Shown: positions 44,461 through 54,221 of the stretch, piece after piece
Position numbering within the stretch: the stretch's first letter is position 1
Layout: each line of letters opens with the position of its first letter
Assembly: GCA_023404095.1 (NCBI GenBank)
Contig: JAEYDD010000057.1
Location: forward strand, 62,001-126,000
Direction of reading: 5' to 3'
Origin: Pseudomonadota bacterium
GTDB lineage: Bacteria; Pseudomonadota; Alphaproteobacteria; Rhizobiales; Rhizobiaceae
Length of the DNA: 64,000 nt
Notes under the pieces: model-generated
Told to the model about the DNA's origin: nothing
Databases searched by the model: none
Seen by the model: the letters and a program-made list of their open reading frames with translations, nothing else
Made by a program: the position numbers and the translations under genes

Positions 44461-46191
44461 ATGTACATCCGTGCAATCTCATGTCTTTCCCGATCAACAG
44501 CCTTTGCCTGCATGCTGACGGCTTGCGCGGGGCCTGCGGTCCTGGCTGCGGATATCTCCGCGGCCGATGCGATCTTCGTTGGCGGCGATATCGTCACGAT
44601 CAACGATGCCGAACCTGTGGTCGAGGCGATGGCCGTCAAGGACGGACTGATCCTTGCGGTCGGCAGCCGCGAGATGATCGAGCAGGAACATAAGGACGAT
44701 AGCACCAGGGTCATCGACCTTGGGGGAAAAGCCCTTCTGCCAAGTTTCATTGATGGACATTCGCACTACATCAACGCCCTCGCCGTCGCGAACCAGGCGA
44801 AGGTGTACGCGCCGCCCTCAGGGACCGGAAAGGACGTCGAGAGCATCATCGCCGCGATCCGGAAATTCGCCGCAGATCACAATGTTCCCAAGGGCGAACT
44901 GATCATGGCCTATGGGTATGACGATACTGTCATGCCGGAAGGGAGGCTCCTCAATCGCGACGATCTTGATGCGGCCTTTCCGGACAATCCGGTCAGGGTC
45001 GACCATGTGTCGATGCATGGCGCGGTGATGAACAGCCTTGCCCTCAAAAAGTATGGCTACAGCGCCGAGACCGTGACGCCGCCTGGCGGCGTGATCGTGC
45101 GCAAGGACGGTTCCAACGAGCCATACGGCCTGATCATGGAAAGAGCCTTTCTGCCGGCGATGGAACAGTCTGAGGCGATGACGCCGGCAGAGGAGATCGA
45201 GGCGACGAAGGCGGGCCAGATGCTTTACGCCGAGGCGGGCATCACGACAGCGCATGAGGGCGCCACGCATCTCGCCAGTTTCCAGACGATGAAGCGCGCG
45301 TCGGACGCAGGTGCGAACATCATTGATGTCATCGCCTATCCGTTCATCACCGATGTCGACAAGATCGCCGCGGAGTACCCCGCGAGCGAGTGGGGAGAAT
45401 ACAACAACCGTTTCAAGGTCGGTGGCGTCAAAATCACCATCGATGGTTCGCCGCAAGGCAGAACCGCCTACTTCACGACGCCGTACCTGACGGGCGGTCC
45501 CGCCGGGGAAAAGGACTGGAAGGGCGAACTGACCTTCCCGCAGGATACCGTCAATCAGATGGTCAAGAAGGTTTATGACCTCGGTGTCCCGCTTGACCTC
45601 CATGCCAATGGCGATGCCGCCATCGATGCCTTCTTCGCGGCCCATGAACTTGCTGCCGTTGGCGATCTGACCAAGGACCGGCATGTGACGATGGTGCACG
45701 CCCAGTTCACCCGCGCAGACCAAATCCCGAAGTACATCGAGTACAAGATCCGCCCGTCCTTCTACACACTGCACACCTACTACTTCGCCGAGGCTCACAT
45801 CGCCAATCGTGGCAAGGAGCAGGCGATGTACATCAGCCCGATGCGCGATGCGATCGACGCCGGGCTGCATCCGACGAACCACACGGATTTCGTTGTCGCG
45901 CCCCTCGATCAGATGTTCATGCTCTGGTCGGCGGTCAATCGCATTTCTCGCGCAGGTGCGGAAGTTGGTCCCGATCAGCGCGTCTCGCCTCTGGAGGGGT
46001 TGAAGACGATGACAATATGGGCAGCAGAACAGTATGGCGAACAGGACAGGAAGGGATCGCTGGAGCCGGGCAAGCTGGCCGATCTCGTCATTCTCGACAA
46101 GAACCCGCTCGAAGTCGATCCGATGGCGATCAAGGACATCAAGGTTGTCGAGACGATCAAGGAAGGTGAGACAATCTACAGGGCCGACTGA
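44461..46191 (+). CDS. Exported amidohydrolase, YtcJ/Amidohydro_3 family (possible lipoprotein)
   Basis: A 576-residue metal-dependent hydrolase. The signal contains a lipobox (LTAC, 19-22) and also a Sec-type cleavage site after AVLA, so the mature protein is either a lipoprotein or periplasmic. FIDGHSHYINAL (97-108) carries the metal HxH, and later HANGDAAID, HAQFTRADQ and HPTNHTDF histidine blocks follow. YtcJ-family members hydrolyse N-acyl or cyclic amides, but most have no known substrate. GGGGAGGA lies 10 bases upstream of ATG 44461. Followed by a second such enzyme. Confidence 0.88.
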   Translation: MYIRAISCLSRSTAFACMLTACAGPAVLAADISAADAIFVGGDIVTINDAEPVVEAMAVKDGLILAVGSREMIEQEHKDDSTRVIDLGGKALLPSFIDGHSHYINALAVANQAKVYAPPSGTGKDVESIIAAIRKFAADHNVPKGELIMAYGYDDTVMPEGRLLNRDDLDAAFPDNPVRVDHVSMHGAVMNSLALKKYGYSAETVTPPGGVIVRKDGSNEPYGLIMERAFLPAMEQSEAMTPAEEIEATKAGQMLYAEAGITTAHEGATHLASFQTMKRASDAGANIIDVIAYPFITDVDKIAAEYPASEWGEYNNRFKVGGVKITIDGSPQGRTAYFTTPYLTGGPAGEKDWKGELTFPQDTVNQMVKKVYDLGVPLDLHANGDAAIDAFFAAHELAAVGDLTKDRHVTMVHAQFTRADQIPKYIEYKIRPSFYTLHTYYFAEAHIANRGKEQAMYISPMRDAIDAGLHPTNHTDFVVAPLDQMFMLWSAVNRISRAGAEVGPDQRVSPLEGLKTMTIWAAEQYGEQDRKGSLEPGKLADLVILDKNPLEVDPMAIKDIKVVETIKEGETIYRAD

Positions 46192-46272
46192 CACCGTCCA
46201 CAGACGGGCGCACGGCCACAGTCAATCCGAAGCACGCATAGTGAAGGCTTCAATCCTTCAGGGGGATGTTCA

Positions 46273-48264
46273 ATGAGCCTCAGGAACCAACTGTGCAGAC
46301 GGACCTTCTTGTATCTCATGGCGGGCGCCTCCACGGCGGCGATGGCATCCGGCGCATCGGCGCAGGCGGTCAGTTTGCAGGACATGGGGACCGCCGCCGC
46401 ACCCTTGCCGAACATCAGAATCTATGTCGCGCAGCAAATCCTGACAATGGACCCCGCCCATCCCCAGGCGGAAGCCGTTGCGGTTGTGAACGACCGCATT
46501 GCGGCCGTTGGGACACTGACGGAACTGCAGGTGTTGGCTGGCGATCAGCCATTCGAGGTGGACGATACCTTCCGCGACAGGGTGATCATCGCGGGTTTTG
46601 TCGAGCAGCATGTGCATCCGGTGCTCGCGGGGTTGACCATGCCTTCGGTCGTCATTTCGATCGAGCCGTGGGACACCGTTGACGGCTTTTCCGAACAGGT
46701 TCGTGACGAGTCGGGCTACCAGGCCCGATTGAAGGACGCCCTGGCCGCCCATAGGGATCCGTCGAAGGTCTTTGTCACCTGGGGCTACCACCACTACTTC
46801 CACGGGCCAATGAGTCGCACGAAGCTCGATCAACTCGCCCCCGACCTCCCGGTCGTCATATGGCATCGCTCTTGCCACGAGTTCTTCCTGAACACAGCAG
46901 TGATGCAGCGCTATGGCATTGACGACGCGTTCTTCGCCACTTTTACGCCGAGCGAGGCTGCCCAGTCCGATATGGACAAGGGGCACTTCTATGAACAAGG
47001 CGCGCTCAAGGTGCTTCAGCGCCTCGCTCCAGCCGTCGCCACGCCCGAACGACTGCGCCAGGGGCTGGAATTCACGGTGCGCTACTACCATCGCAACGGC
47101 ATCACGACCTGTTGCGAACCTGGGGGGTTCTATTCGAAACCCCTTCAGGAAGCGATCAATGCCGTCTACTCGAGCGACGAGACACCCTTCAACCACTACT
47201 TTATCGGCGATGGAAAGACGTTTGCCGCTATCAAGCGACATGACCCGGCGGCCATGGTGTCAATGGCCGAAACTGTACTTGATTGGGGCCGCGGCCGAAC
47301 GCGTTACCTGCCACGGCAGATCAAGTTCCTGATCGATGGCGCGATCTATAGCCAACTTATGCAGATGAAAGACGGCTACACCGACGGTCACGGTGGTGCG
47401 TGGATAATGGACCCGGATGTCTTCCACTACGCGTTCCAGACCTTCTGGGACGAGGACTATCAAATTCATGTTCATTGCAATGGTGATGCCGGCATGGATG
47501 TGTTGCTCGGCAACTTGGAGGAGGCGCAGCGCCGCAAGCCGCGCTTTGATCACCGCACAACCATCGTGCATTTTGGTTTTGCCACGAAGGATCAGGTGAT
47601 CCGTGCCGCACGACTGGGTGCCATTGTCAGTGCCAATCCATATTACGTAACCGCCCTTGCAGGACGTTATGCCGAAGTGGGCATTGGTCCCCAACGTTCG
47701 GCGCGGATTGTCCCGCTCGCGGACGCAAAGAGCGCCGGCATGTCCATCTCGTTCCATTCCGACATGCCGATGGCCCCGGCCAAGCCCCTTCAACTTGTGT
47801 GGTCCGCGATCACGCGAACGACGGCCGAAGGCAATGTCGCAGGCCCGGATCAGGTCGTGGATATCGACACGGCGTTAAAGGCGATCACAATTGACGCTGC
47901 GTACTCTATCCGCCTGGAGAACGAGATCGGGTCGATCACGCCCGGCAAACTCGCCAATTTCACCATCCTTGAGCAGAACCCTTATGCGGTGAATCCAAAG
48001 GAACTCGCGGGGATCAAGGTTTGGGGCACGGTTCTTGAAGGGAGAATCCAGCCAGTCGATCGATCTGGCGACCGGACAGAAAATGAGACTGGTCCCAAGC
48101 CTTGGCGTAACCACCAGCGACGTTGGGCATCCAGGATGAAGGCTGATGGTGGCTCGGAGATTTCGGGTGTTGGACCCTTCGACCATCACTCCTGCGATGT
48201 CTGTGGAGCCCTCCGCTACAGGCTCTCGAATGTATTGTCGAATGCACTGACCAAAGATGGATAG
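46273..48264 (+). CDS. Second exported amidohydrolase, YtcJ-like, with C-terminal tail
   Basis: A 663-residue protein with a twin-arginine signal (CRRTFLYLMAGASTAAMASGASA). The hydrolase body carries FVEQHVHPVL (metal HxH), HCNGDAGMDV and HFGFATKDQVIR blocks, and ends as the first enzyme does (TPGKLANFTILEQNPYAVNPKELAGIKV). About 67 extra residues (roughly 597-663) form a basic, low-complexity tail with a DHHSCDVCGALRY motif. The ATG follows CAGGGGGATG. It starts 82 bases after the first amidohydrolase and likely shares its promoter. Substrate unknown. Confidence 0.85.
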   Translation: MSLRNQLCRRTFLYLMAGASTAAMASGASAQAVSLQDMGTAAAPLPNIRIYVAQQILTMDPAHPQAEAVAVVNDRIAAVGTLTELQVLAGDQPFEVDDTFRDRVIIAGFVEQHVHPVLAGLTMPSVVISIEPWDTVDGFSEQVRDESGYQARLKDALAAHRDPSKVFVTWGYHHYFHGPMSRTKLDQLAPDLPVVIWHRSCHEFFLNTAVMQRYGIDDAFFATFTPSEAAQSDMDKGHFYEQGALKVLQRLAPAVATPERLRQGLEFTVRYYHRNGITTCCEPGGFYSKPLQEAINAVYSSDETPFNHYFIGDGKTFAAIKRHDPAAMVSMAETVLDWGRGRTRYLPRQIKFLIDGAIYSQLMQMKDGYTDGHGGAWIMDPDVFHYAFQTFWDEDYQIHVHCNGDAGMDVLLGNLEEAQRRKPRFDHRTTIVHFGFATKDQVIRAARLGAIVSANPYYVTALAGRYAEVGIGPQRSARIVPLADAKSAGMSISFHSDMPMAPAKPLQLVWSAITRTTAEGNVAGPDQVVDIDTALKAITIDAAYSIRLENEIGSITPGKLANFTILEQNPYAVNPKELAGIKVWGTVLEGRIQPVDRSGDRTENETGPKPWRNHQRRWASRMKADGGSEISGVGPFDHHSCDVCGALRYRLSNVLSNALTKDG

Positions 48265-48453
48265 TCGAGATCGATCGCCGTCAGGGCCGCCTCGAAGCGT
48301 TTCCTGGCTCAATCATCGAGGAAAGCTTCAGTCATGGTCCAGCCAAAAGTTGGAAAAGCGATGTTCAGCCGCCGGGTCATCGAAACGCGGAACCAGCTTC
48401 TGAAATGCATCACTCTTCCGGCATGATTTCAATTTCCAGGTGAGGAACACATC

Positions 48454-50559
48454 ATGACGACAAGACGCCAGTTCATCGGTTCACTTCCCGCTGCAGGGGC
48501 GGCCTTTGCCATTGGAGGCAACCTCCTCGTGGAAGACAACCACGCCCGCGCGGCAACACCGGCTCAACCGCTGGCCGGCCATTTTCACCCCAAGGGCAAA
48601 GCGCCTTCCAGCTTTACCAAAGCTATTCTTCAGGACGCAAAAGCCAGGCTGCCATTCAGCGATACACGCGATTTTGAAGAGCAGCAGAGGGGGCTGATCG
48701 TCCCGATGACCGAGCTCAAGATCATGTCCGACACCGGCCATGTCGCCTGGGACATGGAGCGCTTCCGGTTCCTCGACAAAGAGGACGAATTCGACTCGAT
48801 CCATCCCTCGCTGCACCGCATCTCGCGGCTCAACAACAACTACGGCCTGTACGAGGTGATACCAGGCATCTACCAGGTGCGCGGCTTCGACTTGTCCGAT
48901 ATCACCTTTGTACGCGGCAAAAGCGGCTGGATCGTTTTCGATCCGATGGTCAGCGGTGAACCCGTGCGGGCTGCCTGGCAGCTCTTTCAGAAACACGTCG
49001 GCGAAGATCTACCGGTGACGGCAGTGATCTATTCGCACACCCACGGCGACCACTGGGGCGGGGTGCGGGCGATCGTTGACGAGGCGGACGTACGCTCCGG
49101 CAAGGTGGCCATCATCGCGCCTGTGGACTTCATGGACTTCACCATCTCCGAAAACGTCTATGCCGGCAACGCCATGAACAGACGGCTCTTCTATCAATAC
49201 GGGCTGCTGTTGCCGGCAGCCCCGCACGGCTATGTCGGGCAGGGTCTCGGCCAGGGCGTTTCAGCCGGTGCAACGGGGCTGATCGCGCCAAATCGATACG
49301 TCTCCGATCCGATCGAGGAATTCGAAGTCGACGGCATTCGGATGATCTTCCAGAACACGCCCAACACCGAAGCCCCACGGGAGATGAATACCTACATCCC
49401 AGACATGAAGGCGCTCTGGATGGCCGAGAACATCATTGCTTCGCTGCACAACATCTACACCCTGCGCGGCGCGCCGGTGCGCGATCCGCTCAACTGGTCG
49501 AAGTACATCGCCCAAGCCCTCTACCTCTATGGCCAGGAAGCGGAGGTGATGTTCGCTTCGCACCATTGGCCACGCTGGGGCAACGAGCGCATCCAGGAAG
49601 TGATGCGCGGTCAACGCGACCTCTACGCCAACATGAACAATCAGGTCCTCCACCTTGCCAACCAGGGTGTGACGATCAACGAGGTCCACAACGTCTATGA
49701 GCTCCCGAAGGGGCTCCAGGAAAAGTGGTACTGCCGCGGCTATCATGGCTCGCCGCAGCACAATGCCCGCGGGGTGATCCAGCGCTATCTCGGCTTCTGG
49801 GACTGTAATCCGACAACACTGATCCCACTGTCACCCAAGGACTCGGCACCGCTCTATGTCGAAATGATGGGCGGCTCGGCGAAGCTCATCGAGCGCGGCC
49901 GAGCGTTGCACGACGAAGGCAAGTATCTGCTGGCGAGCGAGATCGTCAACAAGCTCGTGCAGGCCGAGCCGAACAACGGCGAGGCAAAGGATCTGCTGGC
50001 CGACATCTTCGAGCAACTTGGCTACCAGCAGGAAAATCCGGGCCTGCGCAACAGCTTCCTTGCCGGGGCTTACGAACTCAGAACGGGCATTCCCCAAGGC
50101 GAAACGGCGAGTTCGAGCAGCCCGGACGTCATCCGGGCCATGTCAACCGAGCTGTTCCTCAACTTCCTCGGTATCCGCATGGATAGCCGCAAGGCCGAGG
50201 GCATGCGCTTCACCATCAACCTTGTCACGCCTGACAACGGCGAAAAATTCATCGTTGAGATGGAGAACGCGACGCTGACCAACATCGCCGGCTTCCAGGC
50301 CGCCAAGCCCGACCTTACGCTCACCATCAATCGTTCCGACCTGGAACAGACGATGATGGGTGTAAAAACCCTTGAGGCGCAGCTCGCCGGCGGAACCGCC
50401 AAGGCGGACGGAGACGTCAGCGTGCTTGCCAAGCTCGCCTCGACGATGGTCGATTTCGATCCGCGTTTCGAGATCATGCCGGGAAGCAAGGCCCGCACCG
50501 ACCAGGTCGCCCATGCCGATCCCTATGAGGCGGTGCCGACGAAGCCGGTCGCGGAGTAG
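48454..50559 (+). CDS. Exported alkylsulfatase (SdsA1-like, metallo-beta-lactamase fold)
   Basis: A 701-residue enzyme that would hydrolyse alkyl sulfate esters such as dodecyl sulfate. It has a twin-arginine signal (TRRQFIGSLPAAGAAFAIGG), a beta-lactamase core with the zinc motif HTHGDH (195-200) and a later histidine pair (ASHHWPRW), then a helical dimerisation region and a C-terminal SCP2-like sterol/lipid-binding domain (about 575-690; TINLVTPDNGEKFIVEMEN). That domain order is typical of linear primary-alkylsulfatases. AGGTGAGGA lies upstream of ATG 48454. It follows the amidohydrolase pair. Confidence 0.92.
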   Translation: MTTRRQFIGSLPAAGAAFAIGGNLLVEDNHARAATPAQPLAGHFHPKGKAPSSFTKAILQDAKARLPFSDTRDFEEQQRGLIVPMTELKIMSDTGHVAWDMERFRFLDKEDEFDSIHPSLHRISRLNNNYGLYEVIPGIYQVRGFDLSDITFVRGKSGWIVFDPMVSGEPVRAAWQLFQKHVGEDLPVTAVIYSHTHGDHWGGVRAIVDEADVRSGKVAIIAPVDFMDFTISENVYAGNAMNRRLFYQYGLLLPAAPHGYVGQGLGQGVSAGATGLIAPNRYVSDPIEEFEVDGIRMIFQNTPNTEAPREMNTYIPDMKALWMAENIIASLHNIYTLRGAPVRDPLNWSKYIAQALYLYGQEAEVMFASHHWPRWGNERIQEVMRGQRDLYANMNNQVLHLANQGVTINEVHNVYELPKGLQEKWYCRGYHGSPQHNARGVIQRYLGFWDCNPTTLIPLSPKDSAPLYVEMMGGSAKLIERGRALHDEGKYLLASEIVNKLVQAEPNNGEAKDLLADIFEQLGYQQENPGLRNSFLAGAYELRTGIPQGETASSSSPDVIRAMSTELFLNFLGIRMDSRKAEGMRFTINLVTPDNGEKFIVEMENATLTNIAGFQAAKPDLTLTINRSDLEQTMMGVKTLEAQLAGGTAKADGDVSVLAKLASTMVDFDPRFEIMPGSKARTDQVAHADPYEAVPTKPVAE

Positions 50560-50670
50560 AGAGATAGGTTGTCGGGCAACCAGGCAAGGCCGAGGGCCTT
50601 CTCGCTGACAGCTGCTGGTGCGCCCGGCACCATAGGTGCGGTCGCATAGCTTGAAGCTTTCCCGGACGTT

Positions 50671-50988
50671 CTACTTTGCCTCGATGTACGCAACCAGATC
50701 TGCAATCTCGGAACGTGTGAGTGACAGATTGGGCATCCGTGAGTGATGAGGGGCAGCCAAGAATACCGAAAGGCTAGCTTCGTCAAATTTCTCCGATGCA
50801 CCGATCTGAGCGAATGTCGGGACAGTATCGGAGCCGTGAAGCTGTCCAGGTGCAACGACATGACAATCGCTGCACCAGCGTTCGGCGATGCTGCGACCAC
50901 GGGCTGGATCCGCTGCAGTGCTTTCGCCGATCGTCATCACCATGAAAGTTGCGGCAACAGCACATTGCAGACCGCGGATTTCGTTCAT
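50671..50988 (-). CDS. Small periplasmic c-type cytochrome
   Basis: A 105-residue protein with a Sec signal (MNEIRGLQCAVAATFMVMTIGESTAA) and one haem-binding motif CSDCH (39-43; axial His43). Met85 (HHSRMPNLSL) is the likely second ligand. It is a class I cytochrome c of the small, one-haem kind. GAGGATGAGG lies upstream of ATG. It diverges from the beta-CASP gene across the interval that holds two Fnr/FixK-type boxes. The electron partner is unknown. Confidence 0.88.
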   Translation of the reverse strand: MNEIRGLQCAVAATFMVMTIGESTAADPARGRSIAERWCSDCHVVAPGQLHGSDTVPTFAQIGASEKFDEASLSVFLAAPHHSRMPNLSLTRSEIADLVAYIEAK

Positions 50989-51190
50989 AGCGCCTCATCC
51001 TCGCGTTTACGCAGTAGCTGCTATCCTGGCACCGATCACGGCGAGTGAATACGGCCTCGATCAGGCATTACGTGTGATTGATTTGATCGTACCGGATCGG
51101 ACAACCGAATATGCGGCTCCTCCGGTCCACCTTCGATCGCCCGAAAACATTTGACCGCAACAATTTCCCATACCCGTACAAGGCATGTCA

Positions 51191-51204
51191 TTGATGCTCA
51201 TCAA
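51191..51204. promoter_or_regulatory. Fnr/FixK box 1 in the cytochrome/beta-CASP interval
   Basis: TTGATGCTCATCAA is a complete match to TTGAT-N4-ATCAA, the FNR/FixK anaerobox. The 318-base interval 50989-51306 lies between cytochrome c (minus) and the beta-CASP gene (plus); this site could activate either or both. Confidence 0.75.
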
Positions 51205-51231
51205 GATAGATTTGGACGCTTTATGTGTGGT

Positions 51232-51245
51232 TTGACGCGGGTCAA
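51232..51245. promoter_or_regulatory. Fnr/FixK box 2 in the cytochrome/beta-CASP interval
   Basis: TTGACGCGGGTCAA is a TTGA-N6-TCAA palindrome (TTTGA/TCAAA). Its centre lies 41 bases from that of box 1, about four helical turns, so the two could be bound on the same face. It is 62 bases upstream of the beta-CASP ATG. Confidence 0.65.
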
Positions 51246-51306
51246 ATCGCCGTCGGATAAATGTGGCATTCTTGAATTCATCATTCCGCATAGTGGAACC
51301 GCCCAA

Positions 51307-52899
51307 ATGACCGATGACCCCATAATCCGCTTCCACGGGGCCGCCGGAACCGTCACAGGCTCTTGCCAGCTCGTTGAATTCGGCGGCAGCAAGATCCTTG
51401 TCGACTGCGGTCTTTTCCAGGGCTCGAAGACAGAGAAGGAGCTGAACTACCGTCGCTTTCCATTTGAGCCAGACGATATCGACGCTGTCATCCTCACGCA
51501 CGCGCATATCGATCATTCGGGCTTGCTGCCAAAGCTGGCCAGACTTGGCTATGACGGCCCGATCTTCGCCACTCCGGCAACGATCGATCTTTGCACGGTC
51601 ATGCTGCCGGATTCCGCTCACATCCAGGAGAGTGAGGTCGAGCAGCTCAATCGCCGCAACCTGCATCGCGGCCGACATCCCGTGACGCCGATATACACTG
51701 CGCGCGATGCTTCCGTGGCCATCACCCTGTTCCGACCGGTACAGCTAGGTGCCTGGCAGCAGGTGGTTGACGGGATCCGTTTCCGGTTCTGGAACGCCGG
51801 ACACCTCCTTGGCTCAGCGTCAATCGAGATGGAGATCGGTGATCTAACGTCGCCGTTCCGGGTTCTGTTTTCAGGTGATATCGGCCCCCGCCACAAGCTG
51901 TTGCAGTTCGATGCAACGGCGCCGACGGGTTGGGACTATCTCGTCTGCGAGAGCACTTATGGTGACGTCGAGCGCGAAGTCGTCACCGATGACGAGCGGC
52001 GCGACATACTGCGGGCCGAGGTCAAGGCGGCAAAACATCCGAACGGTGCCCTGCTCATCCCGTCCTTCGCCGTGGAACGCACGCAGGAACTGATGACAGA
52101 TCTCGTTTACCTCATGGAGACGGGCGCGATCGAGAAGTCACCAATCATCATAGACTCTCCGCTAGCGACGCGTGCAAGCGAGATTTTTCGGAAGCATGCG
52201 CGCGAACTTGAAAACGGTGAACTGTTGGCAAGAGCGATGCACGCAAGAAACGTGCGCTTTACGGAGTCGGGTGAACAGTCCAAGGCGATCGACAACATCA
52301 GGGGCTTCCACATCGTCATCGCGGCGAGCGGCATGTGCGAAGCCGGTCGCATTCGGCATCGTTTGAAGAACTGGCTCTGGCGGGACGAAGGAACCGTGCT
52401 GCTCGTCGGATACCAGGCGGCCGGCACACTGGGGCGCATTCTTGCGGACGGTGCCTCGGCGGTTCGCATACAGGGGGAAGACATCCGGGTCCGGGCGCGC
52501 ATCAGAAAGCTGGACATCTATAGCGGCCACGCTGACGGGGCGGAGCTTGCCGGATGGGTGCAGGCCCGCCAGCCAGTTAGGAATGGAGTGTTCCTCGTTC
52601 ATGGAGAGGAAGACGCGCTTGCGGGGTTGTCGCATCGGCTTTCCGCGTCCCTGCCGGAGGATCGGCTGATCCGGCCGCATCTTGACGCGTCCTATCGTTT
52701 GGGTCGGCAAGGAGCGCTTGAGATATCCGAAGCGCCGCCGCCGCGGATCGACCCCTCGCGAGCGGGACGAAGAGATTGGCACAACGACTTTCAGTCGCTC
52801 GTCCTCGACCTGCAGGACGAACTCGCCAAGGCCGCTGACGACAAGGCCCGGGGCGTCGTCATCCGCAAATTGCGACGCGTGTTGCTCGAGGACGCATAG
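51307..52899 (+). CDS. Metallo-beta-lactamase/beta-CASP protein (RNase J- or CPSF-like)
   Basis: A 530-residue protein with the HAHIDH zinc motif (65-70), beta-CASP elements (IIDSPLATRASEIF; GFHIVIAASGMCEAGRIRH), and a C-terminal YSGHADGAELAGW that matches motif C of the RMMBL region. It resembles bacterial members of the CPSF/YsxC-like exonuclease group, so an RNA-processing role is likely but not proven. ATG 51307 is chosen over the long upstream frame (from 51151) because the family core starts right after it; the ribosome site is weak. It heads the stress island and has two Fnr/FixK-type boxes upstream. Confidence 0.88.
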   Translation: MTDDPIIRFHGAAGTVTGSCQLVEFGGSKILVDCGLFQGSKTEKELNYRRFPFEPDDIDAVILTHAHIDHSGLLPKLARLGYDGPIFATPATIDLCTVMLPDSAHIQESEVEQLNRRNLHRGRHPVTPIYTARDASVAITLFRPVQLGAWQQVVDGIRFRFWNAGHLLGSASIEMEIGDLTSPFRVLFSGDIGPRHKLLQFDATAPTGWDYLVCESTYGDVEREVVTDDERRDILRAEVKAAKHPNGALLIPSFAVERTQELMTDLVYLMETGAIEKSPIIIDSPLATRASEIFRKHARELENGELLARAMHARNVRFTESGEQSKAIDNIRGFHIVIAASGMCEAGRIRHRLKNWLWRDEGTVLLVGYQAAGTLGRILADGASAVRIQGEDIRVRARIRKLDIYSGHADGAELAGWVQARQPVRNGVFLVHGEEDALAGLSHRLSASLPEDRLIRPHLDASYRLGRQGALEISEAPPPRIDPSRAGRRDWHNDFQSLVLDLQDELAKAADDKARGVVIRKLRRVLLEDA

Positions 52900-53061
52900 G
52901 GGGAAGACTAGAACGGGCTGCGGCGGGCGTTATGGCAGTCCTACTGTGCATGCCGATTTGACGGTCAGCGGAGGTAAAGCGACACTTCTCAATCTGCGCG
53001 ATAGATGACCGCTCGACAAGCTAGACGGTGGCGCTGTCGCGGCAACAGCGGGTGAAATGCC

Positions 53062-54186
53062 ATGGAATGGTCCGTAAAGCTTGGAACCGTTGCCGGAACC
53101 GCCATCCGCGTGCACATGACATTTGTGCTTCTGCTCATCTGGATCTGGCTCGTGCACTACCGGATCGGCGGGGTGCCGGCGGCCTGGGAAGGCAGTGCCT
53201 TCATCGTCTGCGTGTTCGCATGCGTGGTCCTGCATGAGTTCGGACACATTGCCGTCGCGCGCCGATTTGGCATCAAGACACCTGATATTGTCCTTTTGCC
53301 CATCGGCGGCGTAGCGCGGCTGGAGCGCATGCCAACCAAGCCGCTGGAGGAGCTACTGATTGCCATTGCAGGGCCGCTTGTCAACGTGGTGATTGCGGCA
53401 CTGCTCCTCGTGGCTATCGGCGGCACCGCCGGCTGGAATCAGTTGACCAAGCCCCAGGACCCCAGTGTCAATTTTCTGGTGAGGCTGGCAGCCGTGAACA
53501 TCTTCCTCGTTCTGTTCAACATGATACCGACCTTCCCCATGGATGGCGGCCGCGTGCTACGGGCAATTCTGGCGATGCGCTGGTCCTGGGCGCATGCAAC
53601 GAGGGTTGCGGCAACTATCGGGCAGGGCGTTGCATTTGCGATGGGCATTGCCGGACTGTTCTACAACCCGCTGCTCATCCTGATCGCCGTCTTCGTCTAT
53701 CTCGCAGCACAGGCCGAGGCGCAAAGCAGCGAACTCGAGGCGATCTCCGACCAGGTGGCTGTCGGCGATGTAATGGTGACCAAGTTCTCCGTGCTTGATG
53801 CCTCTGCGGATATCGAGGACGCGATCGCGCTTCTGCTTGCAACGAGCCAGAGCGAGTTTCCGGTTGTCGGTCCGGACGGTGCGTTCGAAGGGCTGCTGAC
53901 ACGCGACGGCATCGTCGGCGCGATGAAGGATACTGGACCGCGCACGCCCGTGCGCAGCGTGATGCGCGTGGACATTCCCATGATTGCCGGCGATACGCCG
54001 ATCAACGAGAGCCTTCGAATCATGCAGATCGCAAGTGCGCCTGCGGTAGCGGTGATCGATCATGAGCGGCGTCTCGTCGGGCTCATGAACTTCGAAACGG
54101 TCGGAGAGCTTTTGATGCTGCGCGCAGCAGTCGAAGACTTTCGCTTCGAAAGCCTGCGGCGGGATCGGGCGGGTTCGCGCGGCTAA
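53062..54186 (+). CDS. Site-2 protease-like membrane metalloprotease with CBS domains (M50 family)
   Basis: A 374-residue protein. It begins with several membrane spans and holds HEFGH (58-62), the zinc motif of site-2 proteases, and PMDGGR (159-164), the second zinc ligand region. A pair of CBS domains follows (about 235-360; VGDVMVTKFSVLDASADIEDAI and RSVMRVDIPMIAGDTPINESLRI). This matches Rip3-type or SpoIVFB-like proteases whose CBS pair senses adenine nucleotides. The target is unknown; such proteases often cleave membrane-bound anti-sigma factors. Convergent with the HlyD gene. Confidence 0.92.
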   Translation: MEWSVKLGTVAGTAIRVHMTFVLLLIWIWLVHYRIGGVPAAWEGSAFIVCVFACVVLHEFGHIAVARRFGIKTPDIVLLPIGGVARLERMPTKPLEELLIAIAGPLVNVVIAALLLVAIGGTAGWNQLTKPQDPSVNFLVRLAAVNIFLVLFNMIPTFPMDGGRVLRAILAMRWSWAHATRVAATIGQGVAFAMGIAGLFYNPLLILIAVFVYLAAQAEAQSSELEAISDQVAVGDVMVTKFSVLDASADIEDAIALLLATSQSEFPVVGPDGAFEGLLTRDGIVGAMKDTGPRTPVRSVMRVDIPMIAGDTPINESLRIMQIASAPAVAVIDHERRLVGLMNFETVGELLMLRAAVEDFRFESLRRDRAGSRG

Positions 54187-54221
54187 GCTTCACAGCCCCG
54201 GGGTGGTTGTCGGGCACCATT

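Noticed and set aside
52953..52970. TTGACGGTCAGC as another Fnr/FixK site before the site-2 protease gene
   Set aside because: The right half is TCAG, not TCAA, and the spacing is wrong.
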